Positions 54,992-63,991 of a DNA stretch of 64,000 nt are shown in pieces. This DNA comes from VGWB01 sp964480945 (GTDB taxonomy: Bacteria > Bacteroidota > Ignavibacteria > UBA10030). The notes below the pieces were generated by a model that did no database searches, was not told the DNA's origin, and saw only the letters and a program-made list of their open reading frames with translations. The stretch is from positions 49,945-113,944 of the forward strand of contig CAYZRX010000003.1 of the NCBI GenBank assembly GCA_964480945.1. Direction: 5' to 3'. The translations under genes and the position numbers were made by a program. Position 1 is the stretch's first letter, and each line of letters opens with the position of its first letter.

Positions 54992-56845
54992 TTATTCCAC
55001 GGGTTCCGCGCCAAGCTCGCGCTTCAATGCTTGGATCACGGGGTGGTCGTGCGCGAACCCGTTACCCGATTTCGGTGCGTGGAAAACAGGGGAGTTGTTT
55101 GCCGGGTGAGCCGCCGCAAGCGGAATTGAAGTAGACTGGACGCTCCTTGGCCCGTCGTGCAGGACGGGCTCGATGCGCAATTTGAGGCCGGTGACTTTCA
55201 GGAAGGAATCGGCAAGGAAATCTTTGTGCCGCTTGAGAGATGAGAGATGGTAGTCATCCGGGCAGCCGATGCAGAGCGCATCATCCATGACCTCGAGGAT
55301 GCGGCTTTCTCCCAGGACGGTACCGACACCAATTTTGACTCTCCGTACCTCACCTACCCATTGCTGCCATTGGGCGTAGGCTTCCTCAAGTGTTATCTTC
55401 CGGAGGGGCCCGAACGAGGTAGCACTAGGCACCAAAGGTGAGACTTCCGTCTGGTAGGCTTGGGGGGCCTCTCGTGCCGCCGATCCGGAGCTCTCAACGG
55501 GGGATTTTAGTACCGCTGGGGCCTGCCTCTCAATCTTGGAGATCGCTGGGGAGGCTGCGGCGTTCTTCAATCTGCCCGCTTGCACTTGGCCGACAACCCG
55601 GACTTCCAGCGGCCCGGGTTCGACTGTCCGAGGACTTATAGCTGGTTGGGCGTGTTCGAGCTGGATGCCGTTTGTTCGTCCATTTCCCCCGCCGGTTCGC
55701 GAATCAAGTTTTTTTTTCAATTCGTCGATTTGTCGCAACAGGCTGTCAATCTGGACTGAACGCTCCAGCTTGATCATCTGCAGCAAGCCCGCTTCCAGCT
55801 TGAAGCGCGGCTGCGGTGCCCACCGAATGGACTGCTCCAGCTCGTTTGTCAGCTTTATCAACCGGAGGATGTCGTTCTGGTTGAAATGCTTCGCCTCCTC
55901 CTGGTACCGCTTCCTGTAGAGTTCCGAGGTTTCGACCAACTCCGTCGATTCCGTCGTCAGAACCACAAGCAGATTTCTGAGGTGTTCGGACAATCCGCCG
56001 ACGAACTCACGCAGATCATAGCCCTTCCGGACAATCTCATCGACAAGCTCAATCCCGCCTCGAACGTCCCGTGTTCTCACGAGATCCGTGAGGCGGAAAT
56101 AGAGTTCCTGATCAACGACGTTGAGAACTTTCAGCACGTCTGCCGACGCGATCTCACCTCCACAAAAGGAACGAATCTGGTCGAATATGCTTTGCGCATC
56201 CCGCAGCGAGCCGTCTGCCTTTTTCGCGATCATCACGAGTGCTTCATCATCGATAGCAACGTGCTCTTCGTGAGAAATGAACCGCAGGTTCGCCATGATC
56301 TCATCGATCGAGATTCTACGAAAGTCGAACCGCTGGCAGCGCGAGAGGATGGTCGGCGGTACCTTATGCACTTCCGTCGTCGCAAAGACGAAGATGACAT
56401 GCGCCGGCGGCTCTTCAAGCGTCTTCAGCAACGCGTTGAAGGCCTCCTTTGTGAGCATGTGTACTTCATCAATGATGTACACCTTGTACGTGCCATGGGT
56501 GGGGGGATAGCGGACCGAGTCACGGAGGTTGCGGATCTCTTCAACGCCCCGGTTGGACGCCCCATCGATCTCGACGACATCAAGGCTCTTCCCGGCTGTG
56601 ATTTCCTGGCAGATATCGCACATGTTATCCGGGTTGCTGTCCTTCGGAGAACGACAGTTTATTGCCTTCGCCAGAATCCGGGCTGTGGTCGTCTTGCCGG
56701 TCCCGCGTACGCCGCTGAAAATGTACGCGTGCGCCAAGCGATTCGACGCAATCGCGTTGCGGAGCGTGCTGGTGATGTGGGATTGGCCGACGACATCTTC
56801 AAATACCATCGGCCGCCACTTGCGTGCGGTTACCTGGTAAGACAT
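54992..56845 (-). CDS. dnaX: DNA polymerase III subunit gamma/tau
   Basis: This 617-residue clamp-loader ATPase has Walker A GVRGTGKTTTARI (45-57), a zinc-binding stretch (64-79 region, NC ... MCDIC), DEVHMLTKEAFNALLKTLEE (Walker B and beyond, 126-145) and sensor 1 LSRCQRFDFR (168-177). The tau C-terminal domain follows a variable linker. Lys377-379 are coded by nine A in a row (55717-55709), and the -1 frame then meets TGA. A shortened gamma form of about 380 residues is therefore plausible. No Shine-Dalgarno sequence precedes the ATG; an AT-rich repeat-like stretch does. lon lies upstream on the same strand. Confidence 0.96.
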   Translation of the reverse strand: MSYQVTARKWRPMVFEDVVGQSHITSTLRNAIASNRLAHAYIFSGVRGTGKTTTARILAKAINCRSPKDSNPDNMCDICQEITAGKSLDVVEIDGASNRGVEEIRNLRDSVRYPPTHGTYKVYIIDEVHMLTKEAFNALLKTLEEPPAHVIFVFATTEVHKVPPTILSRCQRFDFRRISIDEIMANLRFISHEEHVAIDDEALVMIAKKADGSLRDAQSIFDQIRSFCGGEIASADVLKVLNVVDQELYFRLTDLVRTRDVRGGIELVDEIVRKGYDLREFVGGLSEHLRNLLVVLTTESTELVETSELYRKRYQEEAKHFNQNDILRLIKLTNELEQSIRWAPQPRFKLEAGLLQMIKLERSVQIDSLLRQIDELKKKLDSRTGGGNGRTNGIQLEHAQPAISPRTVEPGPLEVRVVGQVQAGRLKNAAASPAISKIERQAPAVLKSPVESSGSAAREAPQAYQTEVSPLVPSATSFGPLRKITLEEAYAQWQQWVGEVRRVKIGVGTVLGESRILEVMDDALCIGCPDDYHLSSLKRHKDFLADSFLKVTGLKLRIEPVLHDGPRSVQSTSIPLAAAHPANNSPVFHAPKSGNGFAHDHPVIQALKRELGAEPVE

Positions 56846-56850
56846 ACGGT

Positions 56851-56885
56851 GAAAAAGTAAAAATTAAAGATCAAAAAGCAAAATG
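56851..56885. repeat. AT-rich repeat-like stretch upstream of dnaX
   Basis: About 35 bases made of A-rich blocks (AAAAAGTAAAAATTAAAGA and similar) stand out from the GC-rich surroundings. Similar AAAATTAAAAATCAAA-type elements are scattered in many bacterial genomes. It lies directly before the dnaX start. Confidence 0.35.
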
Positions 56886-56948
56886 CGTGAACTCAGGGCT
56901 TGTCGTTAGAAATGGGAAAAACAGATGCCGGCGGAAACCCGTCTCAAT

Positions 56949-59396
56949 TTATTGGTTCGCCTTGTTACTTCCTTCTCGTTCTTCCTTCTTTCGGGCTGCT
57001 TTGGCACCCTCGCCGCCAAACACGTGATGGACCGCCTCTTCGACCGTCTCAACAGCAATAATCTTGAGTCCTTCCTTCACCTTGTCCGGAATCTCACTGA
57101 GGTCCTTCAGGTTCTCCTTCGGAATGATAACGGTCTTGATGCCGCTTCGTTGAGCCGCCAGAAGTTTCTCGTTAAGACCTCCGATGGGCAGCACGTTGCC
57201 GCGCAGTGTAATCTCTCCCGTCAGCGCGACGTTGTTCCGGGCGGGGCGGTTGCTTGCCGCAGAGATAATCGCCAGAGCCATTGTGATGCCTGCTGACGGA
57301 CCATCTTTGGGGATTGCACCTTCCGGCAGGTGAATATGGATCTCCTTTCCCTTACTGAAGTCGGGATCGATTTTGAACTTTCTCGCGTTGGACCGGATGT
57401 AGCTCAAGGCTGCCTGAGCCGACTCCTTCATAACTTCGCCCAGCTGTCCAGTCAGCGTTAGTTTCTCCGCGCCTCTCATGATCGTAACGTCCACGTTCAG
57501 AATGTCGCCGCCCACGCTTGTCCACGCCAAGCCCGTCACGGAGCCGACCCGCCGTCCTCGTTCCGCTTCCTTCGTGCGAAACTTCGGAACTCCCAGATAG
57601 TGCTCCACCTTTTCATGAGTAACCCTGATCACTCCACGCGCTTTGTGCTTCTTCGATGATCCATTCTTGCGCTTGCCCAAGACGATCTCTTTGGCAGCCT
57701 TCCGGCAGATCGATGCGAGCTCTCGTTCCAGGTTGCGGACACCCGCCTCCCGCGTGTACTCATGAATGATTCTATCAATTGACGCGTCTTCGAATTTGAT
57801 TTGCTGCGCATTGAGGCCATGAGCCTTCAGCTGTTTTGGTACGATGTGGCGTTTCGCGATCTCCCGCTTATCATAATCCAGATACCCCGGCAGCTCGATG
57901 ATCTCCATGCGATCTTGCAGGGGTGGTGGAATCGCGTAGCGAATGTTGGCCGTTGTAATGAACATCGTCTTGGAGAGATCATAATCGACATCAAGGTAGT
58001 GATCGCTGAACGTGTTGTTCTGCTCTGGATCGAGCACTTCAAGAAGTGCCGCCGAGGGGTCACCGCGGAAATCCATGCTCATCTTATCCACCTCATCCAT
58101 CAACATCACCGGATTGATCACGCCGGCGCGCTTCATGGATTGTATGATCTTGCCGGGCATGGAGCCAATGTAGGTGCGGCGGTGCCCCCGGATCTCCGCC
58201 TCGTCACGCATACCGCCGAGGGAGATCCGCACAAATTTCCTCCCGAGAGCGCGAGCGATGGACTTCGCCAGGGATGTTTTCCCGACCCCGGGTGGCCCGA
58301 CGAAACAGAGGATCTGCCCCTTCATTTCTTTCACCAGGTTCAAGACGGCGATGTGCTCCAGAATTCGCTCCTTCGGTTTCTCCAGGCCAAAGTGATCTTC
58401 ATCCAAGATTCTCTTTACATGCGCAACGTCCAGGTTGTCCTTCGTGCGCTTGTGCCAGGGGGCGGCGATAAGCCAGTCAAGGTAGTTTCGCGTCACGCCG
58501 AACTCGGGCGACATGGTCGGAGTCTTCTTCAGCTTGTTGAACTCCTCCATGGCTTTCTCTTCAACTTCCTTCGGCATCTTCGCTCGATGAATCTCCTCTT
58601 TGAGCTTCGCCAACTCCGGTGATGCTTCATCCTCACCCAATTCGTCCTGCAGGATCCGAATTTGTTCCTGGATGAAGAACTTCCGCTGAGATCTCTGAAT
58701 GTTGTCCTGAACTTTCGTGTCGATCTCGCGCTCGATTTTCAGAATGTCTATCTCAGTCGTCAGGATCTTCGACAACTCGTAGAGTTGCTCCCGCAGATGC
58801 TGGATTTGAAGCATACGTTGCTTGACGTCGACATTTTGGATCAGGTTAGCCGCCATATAGAACAGCTTGCGGTGCGGCTCCTTGATCCCCTCAAATGCTA
58901 GCACAACTTCGGGGGGGATGTTGCGGTTCAATTTGACGTATTCCTGGAAGAGGGTCGACGTGTGGCGGACGAGTGCATCCACCTCATGGCCCGCGCTCGC
59001 CTCTGCCCTGGTGATGGTGATCTCCGCTTGAAGAAAGTTCGTATTGGGGACCATCCGTTTGATGCTCGCCTGGACAACCCCATCCACCAGGATCTTCATC
59101 AGGCCATTCGGGAGCTTCACCATTTGAATGATTTTCGCAACGGTCCCATGTTGGTAGACATCCTCAGGGGTGGGTTCCTCAACCGCCGCGTTCTTCTGCG
59201 CGACGAGAAAGATGTTCTTGCCTCTCTCCAGCGCTTCGTTGGCTGCGCGAAGCGAACTTTCCCGCCCCACCAGCACTGGAAAGATCATGTATGGAAAGAC
59301 AACGACGTCACGCAGGGGTAGGATCGGCAGGGTTGCAGGAATGCTGTCTATCGTTTCGACGGTGGATTTGCCCAGCTTGATTGGAGTCTCACTCAT
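56949..59396 (-). CDS. lon: ATP-dependent protease Lon
   Basis: This 815-residue LonA has an N-terminal substrate-binding domain (about 25-220, LPILPLRDVVVFPYM), a coiled region, and an AAA+ module with Walker A GPPGVGKTSLAK and Walker B-region VMLMDEVDKM. The Ser-Lys protease domain has nucleophile Ser in PKDGPSAGITMA and base Lys in GGLNEKLLAA. It degrades misfolded and regulatory proteins in the cytoplasm. ATG 59396 was chosen over TTG 59408. The C-terminus is Lys/Glu-rich. Confidence 0.97.
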   Translation of the reverse strand: MSETPIKLGKSTVETIDSIPATLPILPLRDVVVFPYMIFPVLVGRESSLRAANEALERGKNIFLVAQKNAAVEEPTPEDVYQHGTVAKIIQMVKLPNGLMKILVDGVVQASIKRMVPNTNFLQAEITITRAEASAGHEVDALVRHTSTLFQEYVKLNRNIPPEVVLAFEGIKEPHRKLFYMAANLIQNVDVKQRMLQIQHLREQLYELSKILTTEIDILKIEREIDTKVQDNIQRSQRKFFIQEQIRILQDELGEDEASPELAKLKEEIHRAKMPKEVEEKAMEEFNKLKKTPTMSPEFGVTRNYLDWLIAAPWHKRTKDNLDVAHVKRILDEDHFGLEKPKERILEHIAVLNLVKEMKGQILCFVGPPGVGKTSLAKSIARALGRKFVRISLGGMRDEAEIRGHRRTYIGSMPGKIIQSMKRAGVINPVMLMDEVDKMSMDFRGDPSAALLEVLDPEQNNTFSDHYLDVDYDLSKTMFITTANIRYAIPPPLQDRMEIIELPGYLDYDKREIAKRHIVPKQLKAHGLNAQQIKFEDASIDRIIHEYTREAGVRNLERELASICRKAAKEIVLGKRKNGSSKKHKARGVIRVTHEKVEHYLGVPKFRTKEAERGRRVGSVTGLAWTSVGGDILNVDVTIMRGAEKLTLTGQLGEVMKESAQAALSYIRSNARKFKIDPDFSKGKEIHIHLPEGAIPKDGPSAGITMALAIISAASNRPARNNVALTGEITLRGNVLPIGGLNEKLLAAQRSGIKTVIIPKENLKDLSEIPDKVKEGLKIIAVETVEEAVHHVFGGEGAKAARKKEEREGSNKANQ

Positions 59397-59605
59397 GGTC
59401 GGGGACAAACGCTCTTTGAGGAGCCGCTAAAACAAAAAGAGGGCGCGACGTAGGTCGGCCCATCTACTTGGACTTTGTAATCAATATACCCACAAATGCC
59501 AGCAGAAGCAAGGTAACGCATGGTGCTGGTGGCAGACAACCGAACTGCTTGACGCCAGTTGATTCATCCTCCAAAAATGGTTATCGTGAAACCGACCTTC
59601 TCACG

Positions 59606-60325
59606 ATGCTTTCTCAAGAACTCTCGTACCCACGATTCCAGCTTGCGAGCGATCACTCGCTACTTATCACGTTCGGCGGTGGGATCTCGCGCAAGCACCA
59701 TTCCGACGTCGTACACTTGTTCAAACTCCTCGGATCTGACCAGAACGCTGCCGTCCGTAACATTCACCCAGCGTATAGCTCGCTCCTCGTTTCGTTTGAT
59801 CCTCTTCTTGTCGGTCCGGCAGAATTTGAAGCGTTCGTTCGGGGCCTCGTTGACCGGATTGATACCGTAGAGCCTTTGCCTTTGCGGATGGTCGAGATTC
59901 CCGTCTGCTATGAAAGCGCCTTGGGCCCGGATCTCGAGTTCGTTGCGAGACATGGTAACATGAGTGTAGATCAGGCAATTCAACTTCACAGCTTGCCAGA
60001 GTATCTAGTGTACTTTCTTGGGTTTGCTCCTGGCTTTCCGTACCTAGGGGATCTACCGGAACAGCTGATTACGCCCCGACTTCTGACGCCCCGTGTCAAG
60101 GTTCCCACTGGCAGTGTCGCAATCGGGGGCAACCAGACCGGCATCTACCCTGTTTCAACGCCGGGAGGGTGGCACATCATCGGTAGGACTCCGCTCGCAT
60201 TGTTTCAACCAGACCGTGAACCCCCGGTCTTGTTACAGATGGGAGATGTCGTCCGTTTCAGGCCTATCACAAGAGCGGAGTTTGACGATCTTCTGGGGGG
60301 TGAGGTTCCCACCTCGACGTCTTGA
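59606..60325 (+). CDS. pxpB: 5-oxoprolinase subunit PxpB (KipI-like)
   Basis: The 239-residue protein matches the KipI/AHS1 half of the ATP-dependent 5-oxoprolinase PxpABC, which opens pyroglutamate to glutamate. Typical segments are GDSSLLITFG-like SDHSLLITFGG near the start, VEIPVCYESALGPDLEFVA, YLVYFLGFAPGFPYLG, and PRVKVPTGSVAIGGNQTGIYP (partly quoted). GWHIIGRTP follows. ATG 59606 gives the normal N-terminus; the frame extends upstream. The pxpC frame overlaps its stop. Confidence 0.93.
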   Translation: MLSQELSYPRFQLASDHSLLITFGGGISRKHHSDVVHLFKLLGSDQNAAVRNIHPAYSSLLVSFDPLLVGPAEFEAFVRGLVDRIDTVEPLPLRMVEIPVCYESALGPDLEFVARHGNMSVDQAIQLHSLPEYLVYFLGFAPGFPYLGDLPEQLITPRLLTPRVKVPTGSVAIGGNQTGIYPVSTPGGWHIIGRTPLALFQPDREPPVLLQMGDVVRFRPITRAEFDDLLGGEVPTSTS

Positions 60326-60333
60326 TCAAGAGA

Positions 60334-61281
60334 ATGCCTTCCATCAAGGTCATATCCCCGGGGTTTCTCACGACGGTTCAGGACGCCGGCCGGTACGGCT
60401 ATGCACACATTGGTGTTTCCGCGTCCGGTGCGGCCGACCCGGTTTCGCTTCGCTTGGGAAATTTGCTTGTCGGCAACCCGGCAGAGGGTGCAGCGCTGGA
60501 GATGACACTGGTCGGCGGGACCTTTGAGTTCGACTCGCCCTGCACAATAGCCCTTACTGGCTCAGACTTTGGGGCTGAGCTGGATGGCCACAGCGCCCCT
60601 TTTTGGCGCTCGATGCCTGTTGCCACGGGACAGATTCTCCGGTGCGGGTCGACGAGGGCGGGTGCACGATGCTATCTTAGTATCCGTGGGGGGATCGATG
60701 TTCCCGCGGTGCTCAGGAGTGCTTCGACGCACGTTGGCACTTCGCTCGGCGGCTTCCACGGGAGAGCCTTGAGGGCGGGCGACATCCTCTCCTTCAGGCG
60801 GTTTCCCGAGGAGCCTTTAAACCAGCCTCAACGAGTCAAGCATGATGTTCTCAATCGGATCGCTTTCAGGAAATCTATTCGCGTAACCGCCGGGCCGCAG
60901 ATCGACCTCTTTCCAGATGAAGTGCGCTCCCTTTTCACCTCTTCTCGGTATCACGTAACCGAGGAGGCGAACCGCATGGGCCTTCGCCTCTCCGGTCCAC
61001 CACTGAAGCAGCATGGCGTCCACGATATTATCACAGAGGGTGCCCCCCTTGGCGCTATACAGGTCCCGCGAGACGGCCAGCCGATTATACTCTTCGTCGA
61101 ACATCAGACGACCGGCGGATATCCGAAGATTGCCACCGTCGTCTCAGCAGACATTCACAGCGTTGGTCAACTCAGGCCGCGTGACATCGTTACATTCGAG
61201 CTTGTCTCCATCGAGCGGGCGGTCAGCTTGTTGGCTCAACTGGAAGGTCTGATAACAACCGGATCGCTTGACGCGGCATGA
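60334..61281 (+). CDS. pxpC: 5-oxoprolinase subunit PxpC (KipA-like)
   Basis: This 315-residue protein has the AHS2 pattern: VISPGFLTTVQDAGRYGY, GVSASGAADPVSLRLGN, NPAEGAALEMTLVGG and YLSIRGGIDVPAVL. NRMGLRLSGPPL and a late TTGGYPKIATVVSADI follow. It pairs with PxpB. A TTG at 60322 overlaps the pxpB stop and is an alternative start. Its stop overlaps the MFS start (ATGA at 61278-61281). Confidence 0.93.
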   Translation: MPSIKVISPGFLTTVQDAGRYGYAHIGVSASGAADPVSLRLGNLLVGNPAEGAALEMTLVGGTFEFDSPCTIALTGSDFGAELDGHSAPFWRSMPVATGQILRCGSTRAGARCYLSIRGGIDVPAVLRSASTHVGTSLGGFHGRALRAGDILSFRRFPEEPLNQPQRVKHDVLNRIAFRKSIRVTAGPQIDLFPDEVRSLFTSSRYHVTEEANRMGLRLSGPPLKQHGVHDIITEGAPLGAIQVPRDGQPIILFVEHQTTGGYPKIATVVSADIHSVGQLRPRDIVTFELVSIERAVSLLAQLEGLITTGSLDAA

Positions 61282-62519
61282 CATTGGACTCTTTTTCGTG
61301 GCTTCGATCGGTGAGCCGCGAGCAGTGGCGAGCCCTTATCGCAGCTCAGTTAGGCTGGATGCTGGATGCGATGGATGTGATGCTGTACGCTTTCGCCCTT
61401 ACCGCCATCCAGCAAGAGTTTGAACTCTCCTCGGGCCAAGCCGGGGCGCTTGCATCTGTGACGCTCATTTCCTCTGCGTTTGGGGGAATTCTCTTTGGGG
61501 CGCTGTCTGATCGGATCGGGCGCGCACGATCGCTGATGTTCTCCATTCTTGTCTATTCGACCTTCACAGCACTCACCGCAACTGCAGGGACGATCTTTGA
61601 GCTTGTCCTGTGGCGATCGCTCGTCGGCCTCGGGATGGGTGGCGAATGGTCCGCTGGTTCGGTTCTGGTCTCGGAGACCTGGCCCCCGGAGCATCGAGGC
61701 AAAGCAATCGGGTTAATGCAGTCGGGGTGGGCTATCGGATACATTCTCGCGGCCATCCTCGCAGCAGCCGTTCTGCCCGTGTACGGATGGCGGGTTTTGT
61801 TCCTGCTAGGCCTTCTTCCTGCCTTCTTCACTTTGTGGATCCGACGGCGCGTACGCGAGCCGGAGATCTGGATGAGACAGTCGGGGTCTGGGTTAGCTCA
61901 TCAACCGATGTTTGCATGGGAAATCTTCCGGCCTCCCCTCGTTCGCAAGACTGTTCTTGGATCAATCATTACGCTGTCCGTCCTCTTCGCTTACTGGGGG
62001 CTTTTTACCTGGATGCCCTCCTTTCTCGCCCGCCCTCTCGAGCAGGGCGGTGCCGCGCTCGGCATTGTCAGGAGCTCGGCATGGATCATTCCCATGCAGG
62101 TCGGCGCATTTCTGGGGTACACATCATTTGGCGTTTTCGCAGATAGGTTCGGGCGCCGACCGGTGTTCATGCTCTTCCTTGTTTCCGCGGCGATCCTCGT
62201 TCCGATGTACGGTCAGCTTGCGAGGCACGAGCTTTTATTGCTTGCGTTGGGACCCCTGATTGGTTTCTTCGGCCACGGGTATTTCAGTCTCTTTGGCGCG
62301 ATGTTATCCGAGTTGTTTCCAACGCATGTTCGCGGCTTCGCGCAGGGGTTCGTCTATAATGTCGGCCGCGCTTTCAGCGCGGTAGCGCCATATACCATAG
62401 GGGTGCTCGCAGACCAGTACGGCGTCGGAAGCGCGTTGGCAATTACCTCTGCGTTCTTCCTTGCCGGCGCGGGCCTGATCTTCCTTCTCCCTGAAACCCG
62501 AGGTAAACAGCTACGATAG
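61278..62519 (+). CDS. MFS transporter within the 5-oxoprolinase cluster
   Basis: This 413-residue protein has about 12 membrane segments. GWMLDAMDVMLYAFAL in the first segment and GALSDRIGRARSL in the first loop are typical of aromatic-acid/carboxylate:H+ symporters (AHS/SHS type), and VFADRFGRRPVF is the matching loop in the second half. It overlaps pxpC by four bases and is followed 36 bases on by pxpA, so it is very likely expressed with 5-oxoprolinase. 5-oxoproline or a related acid is the inferred substrate. Confidence 0.88.
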   Translation: MTLDSFSWLRSVSREQWRALIAAQLGWMLDAMDVMLYAFALTAIQQEFELSSGQAGALASVTLISSAFGGILFGALSDRIGRARSLMFSILVYSTFTALTATAGTIFELVLWRSLVGLGMGGEWSAGSVLVSETWPPEHRGKAIGLMQSGWAIGYILAAILAAAVLPVYGWRVLFLLGLLPAFFTLWIRRRVREPEIWMRQSGSGLAHQPMFAWEIFRPPLVRKTVLGSIITLSVLFAYWGLFTWMPSFLARPLEQGGAALGIVRSSAWIIPMQVGAFLGYTSFGVFADRFGRRPVFMLFLVSAAILVPMYGQLARHELLLLALGPLIGFFGHGYFSLFGAMLSELFPTHVRGFAQGFVYNVGRAFSAVAPYTIGVLADQYGVGSALAITSAFFLAGAGLIFLLPETRGKQLR

Positions 62520-62555
62520 AAAAATCTTCCTAGCACATTCTGACGGTAATAACAC

Positions 62556-63314
62556 ATGGCAAACTTCATTGATATTAATGCGGATGTTGGGGAGCGACCC
62601 GAGGCGCTCGTTGACGGGCGGGAGGAGCAACTTCTCGCTCTCGTCAGTTCGGCAAATATCGCTTGCGGTGTGCACGCCGGCGATCCATCAACAATGGAAC
62701 GGGTTATTCGACTCTGCGCGAGGTACGGTGTCAACATCGGCGCCCATCCAAGCTACCCGGACCGGGCAAATTTCGGCCGCGTCGAGATGGACCTTTCCTC
62801 CGCTGAAATCGAAGAATGCATGCGAAGCCAGATCGCGACGTTGGTGGAACTTGCAGACAAACTTCATTGTGGCGTGCGGCATGTGAAGCCACACGGCGCC
62901 CTCTACAATGTCGCAGCAAAAAATGCCCGGGTCGCAAAGGCGATTGCTGAAGGGGTCAAGCGGGTAGATAACAGGTTGATTTTATTGGGATTAGCAGGGT
63001 CGCCGATGTTGAACACTTGGGAGAATGCGGGCCTGAGCGTCGCAGCCGAAGCGTTTGCGGACCGGCGATATGAACCCGACGGATCGCTTCGCTCCCGCAA
63101 ACTGCCCGACGCCGTGATCAGCAACCCATCTGAGGCTGTTGAGCAAGTACTTGGAATCGTGAAGCGCGGCTTGGTAGTGACCGCGGATGGAGGCACGCTG
63201 AAAGCGGAGGCTCAGACGATCTGCATACACAGCGACACCGAGGGCGCCATCGAGATTGCCCACTCACTGCGACATGTTCTACCGAAGGAGGGAATCGAAA
63301 TAAGGCCGCTTTAG
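62556..63314 (+). CDS. pxpA: 5-oxoprolinase subunit PxpA (LamB/YcsF family)
   Basis: The 252 residues match PxpA. FIDINADVGE opens the protein, followed by SSANIACGVHAGDPSTM, GVNIGAHPSYPDRANFGR, VRHVKPHGALYN, and EAFADRRYEPDGSLRSRKLPDA (quoted in part). It forms the 5-oxoprolinase complex with PxpB and PxpC, separated here by the MFS gene. Its last four bases overlap the 3' end of the opposing DUF2461 gene. Confidence 0.95.
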   Translation: MANFIDINADVGERPEALVDGREEQLLALVSSANIACGVHAGDPSTMERVIRLCARYGVNIGAHPSYPDRANFGRVEMDLSSAEIEECMRSQIATLVELADKLHCGVRHVKPHGALYNVAAKNARVAKAIAEGVKRVDNRLILLGLAGSPMLNTWENAGLSVAAEAFADRRYEPDGSLRSRKLPDAVISNPSEAVEQVLGIVKRGLVVTADGGTLKAEAQTICIHSDTEGAIEIAHSLRHVLPKEGIEIRPL

Positions 63315-63991
63315 CTCATGGCCTCGTTCAAGAACCGCACAAGGGGGGTTGTCTCTTCAAAAGCCCTCGCCACCTCGTCAACAAACGACCTCTTGTAACA
63401 GGCTGACTCGGGCCAGTCGGCCCCCACAAAGAACTGCTTCAGCTTGAGCCATTCCGCAAGGGGATGGTCTGGGTCATACCCGGGCGGGACGCGTTTCAGC
63501 TTGTCACCCTCGAGCTCACCAAATCTCTTCCTGAACCTTCTGTCCCTGATGATGGAGAGGAATCGGTCCGGCTGATCGACGATTGCCCGCCGGATTCTCT
63601 TGATCTGATCACCATCGGGCATATAGATACCTCCACCTATGAACACCTCTCCCGGCTCGATGTGAAGGTAGTAACCGGATCCCTCAATTCCCTTTGGCTT
63701 CCCGCGGAGAACAAAATGCGCGGCAACATGCGTCTTGTACGGGGTTTTGTCTCTGCTGAATCGAACGTCGCGATACACGCGGAACATCGATCTTTTGGGA
63801 TTGATGTCAAATTCCGGCGCGAACTTCTCGAAGTGCGGCTTAAGGGCAGCAACGAGAGATTGCATCGGCAACTTGACGAACGATTCATACTCACCCTTGT
63901 GTTCCTCAAACCAAGGCCGGGTGTTGTTGCGTTTCAGTCGTTTGAGGAATCGGATTCCATCTGCCGGGAATCCGTCAAAGGGTGGGTACAC
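63311..63991 (-). CDS. DUF2461 family protein, start uncertain at window edge
   Basis: This protein of about 226 residues has the DUF2461 (TIGR02453) pattern: FPADGIRFLKRLKRNNTRPWFEEHK, SMFRVYRDVRFSRDKTPYKTH, and GYYLHIEPGEVFIGGGIYMP (all quoted in part by their key residues RNNTRPWF, RDVRFSRDKTPYKTH and GGGIY). The function of the family is unknown. A GTG at 63991 is the only start visible, and the frame stays open to position 64000, so the true start may lie outside the window. The gene converges on pxpA. Confidence 0.85.
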   Translation of the reverse strand: MYPPFDGFPADGIRFLKRLKRNNTRPWFEEHKGEYESFVKLPMQSLVAALKPHFEKFAPEFDINPKRSMFRVYRDVRFSRDKTPYKTHVAAHFVLRGKPKGIEGSGYYLHIEPGEVFIGGGIYMPDGDQIKRIRRAIVDQPDRFLSIIRDRRFRKRFGELEGDKLKRVPPGYDPDHPLAEWLKLKQFFVGADWPESACYKRSFVDEVARAFEETTPLVRFLNEAMS

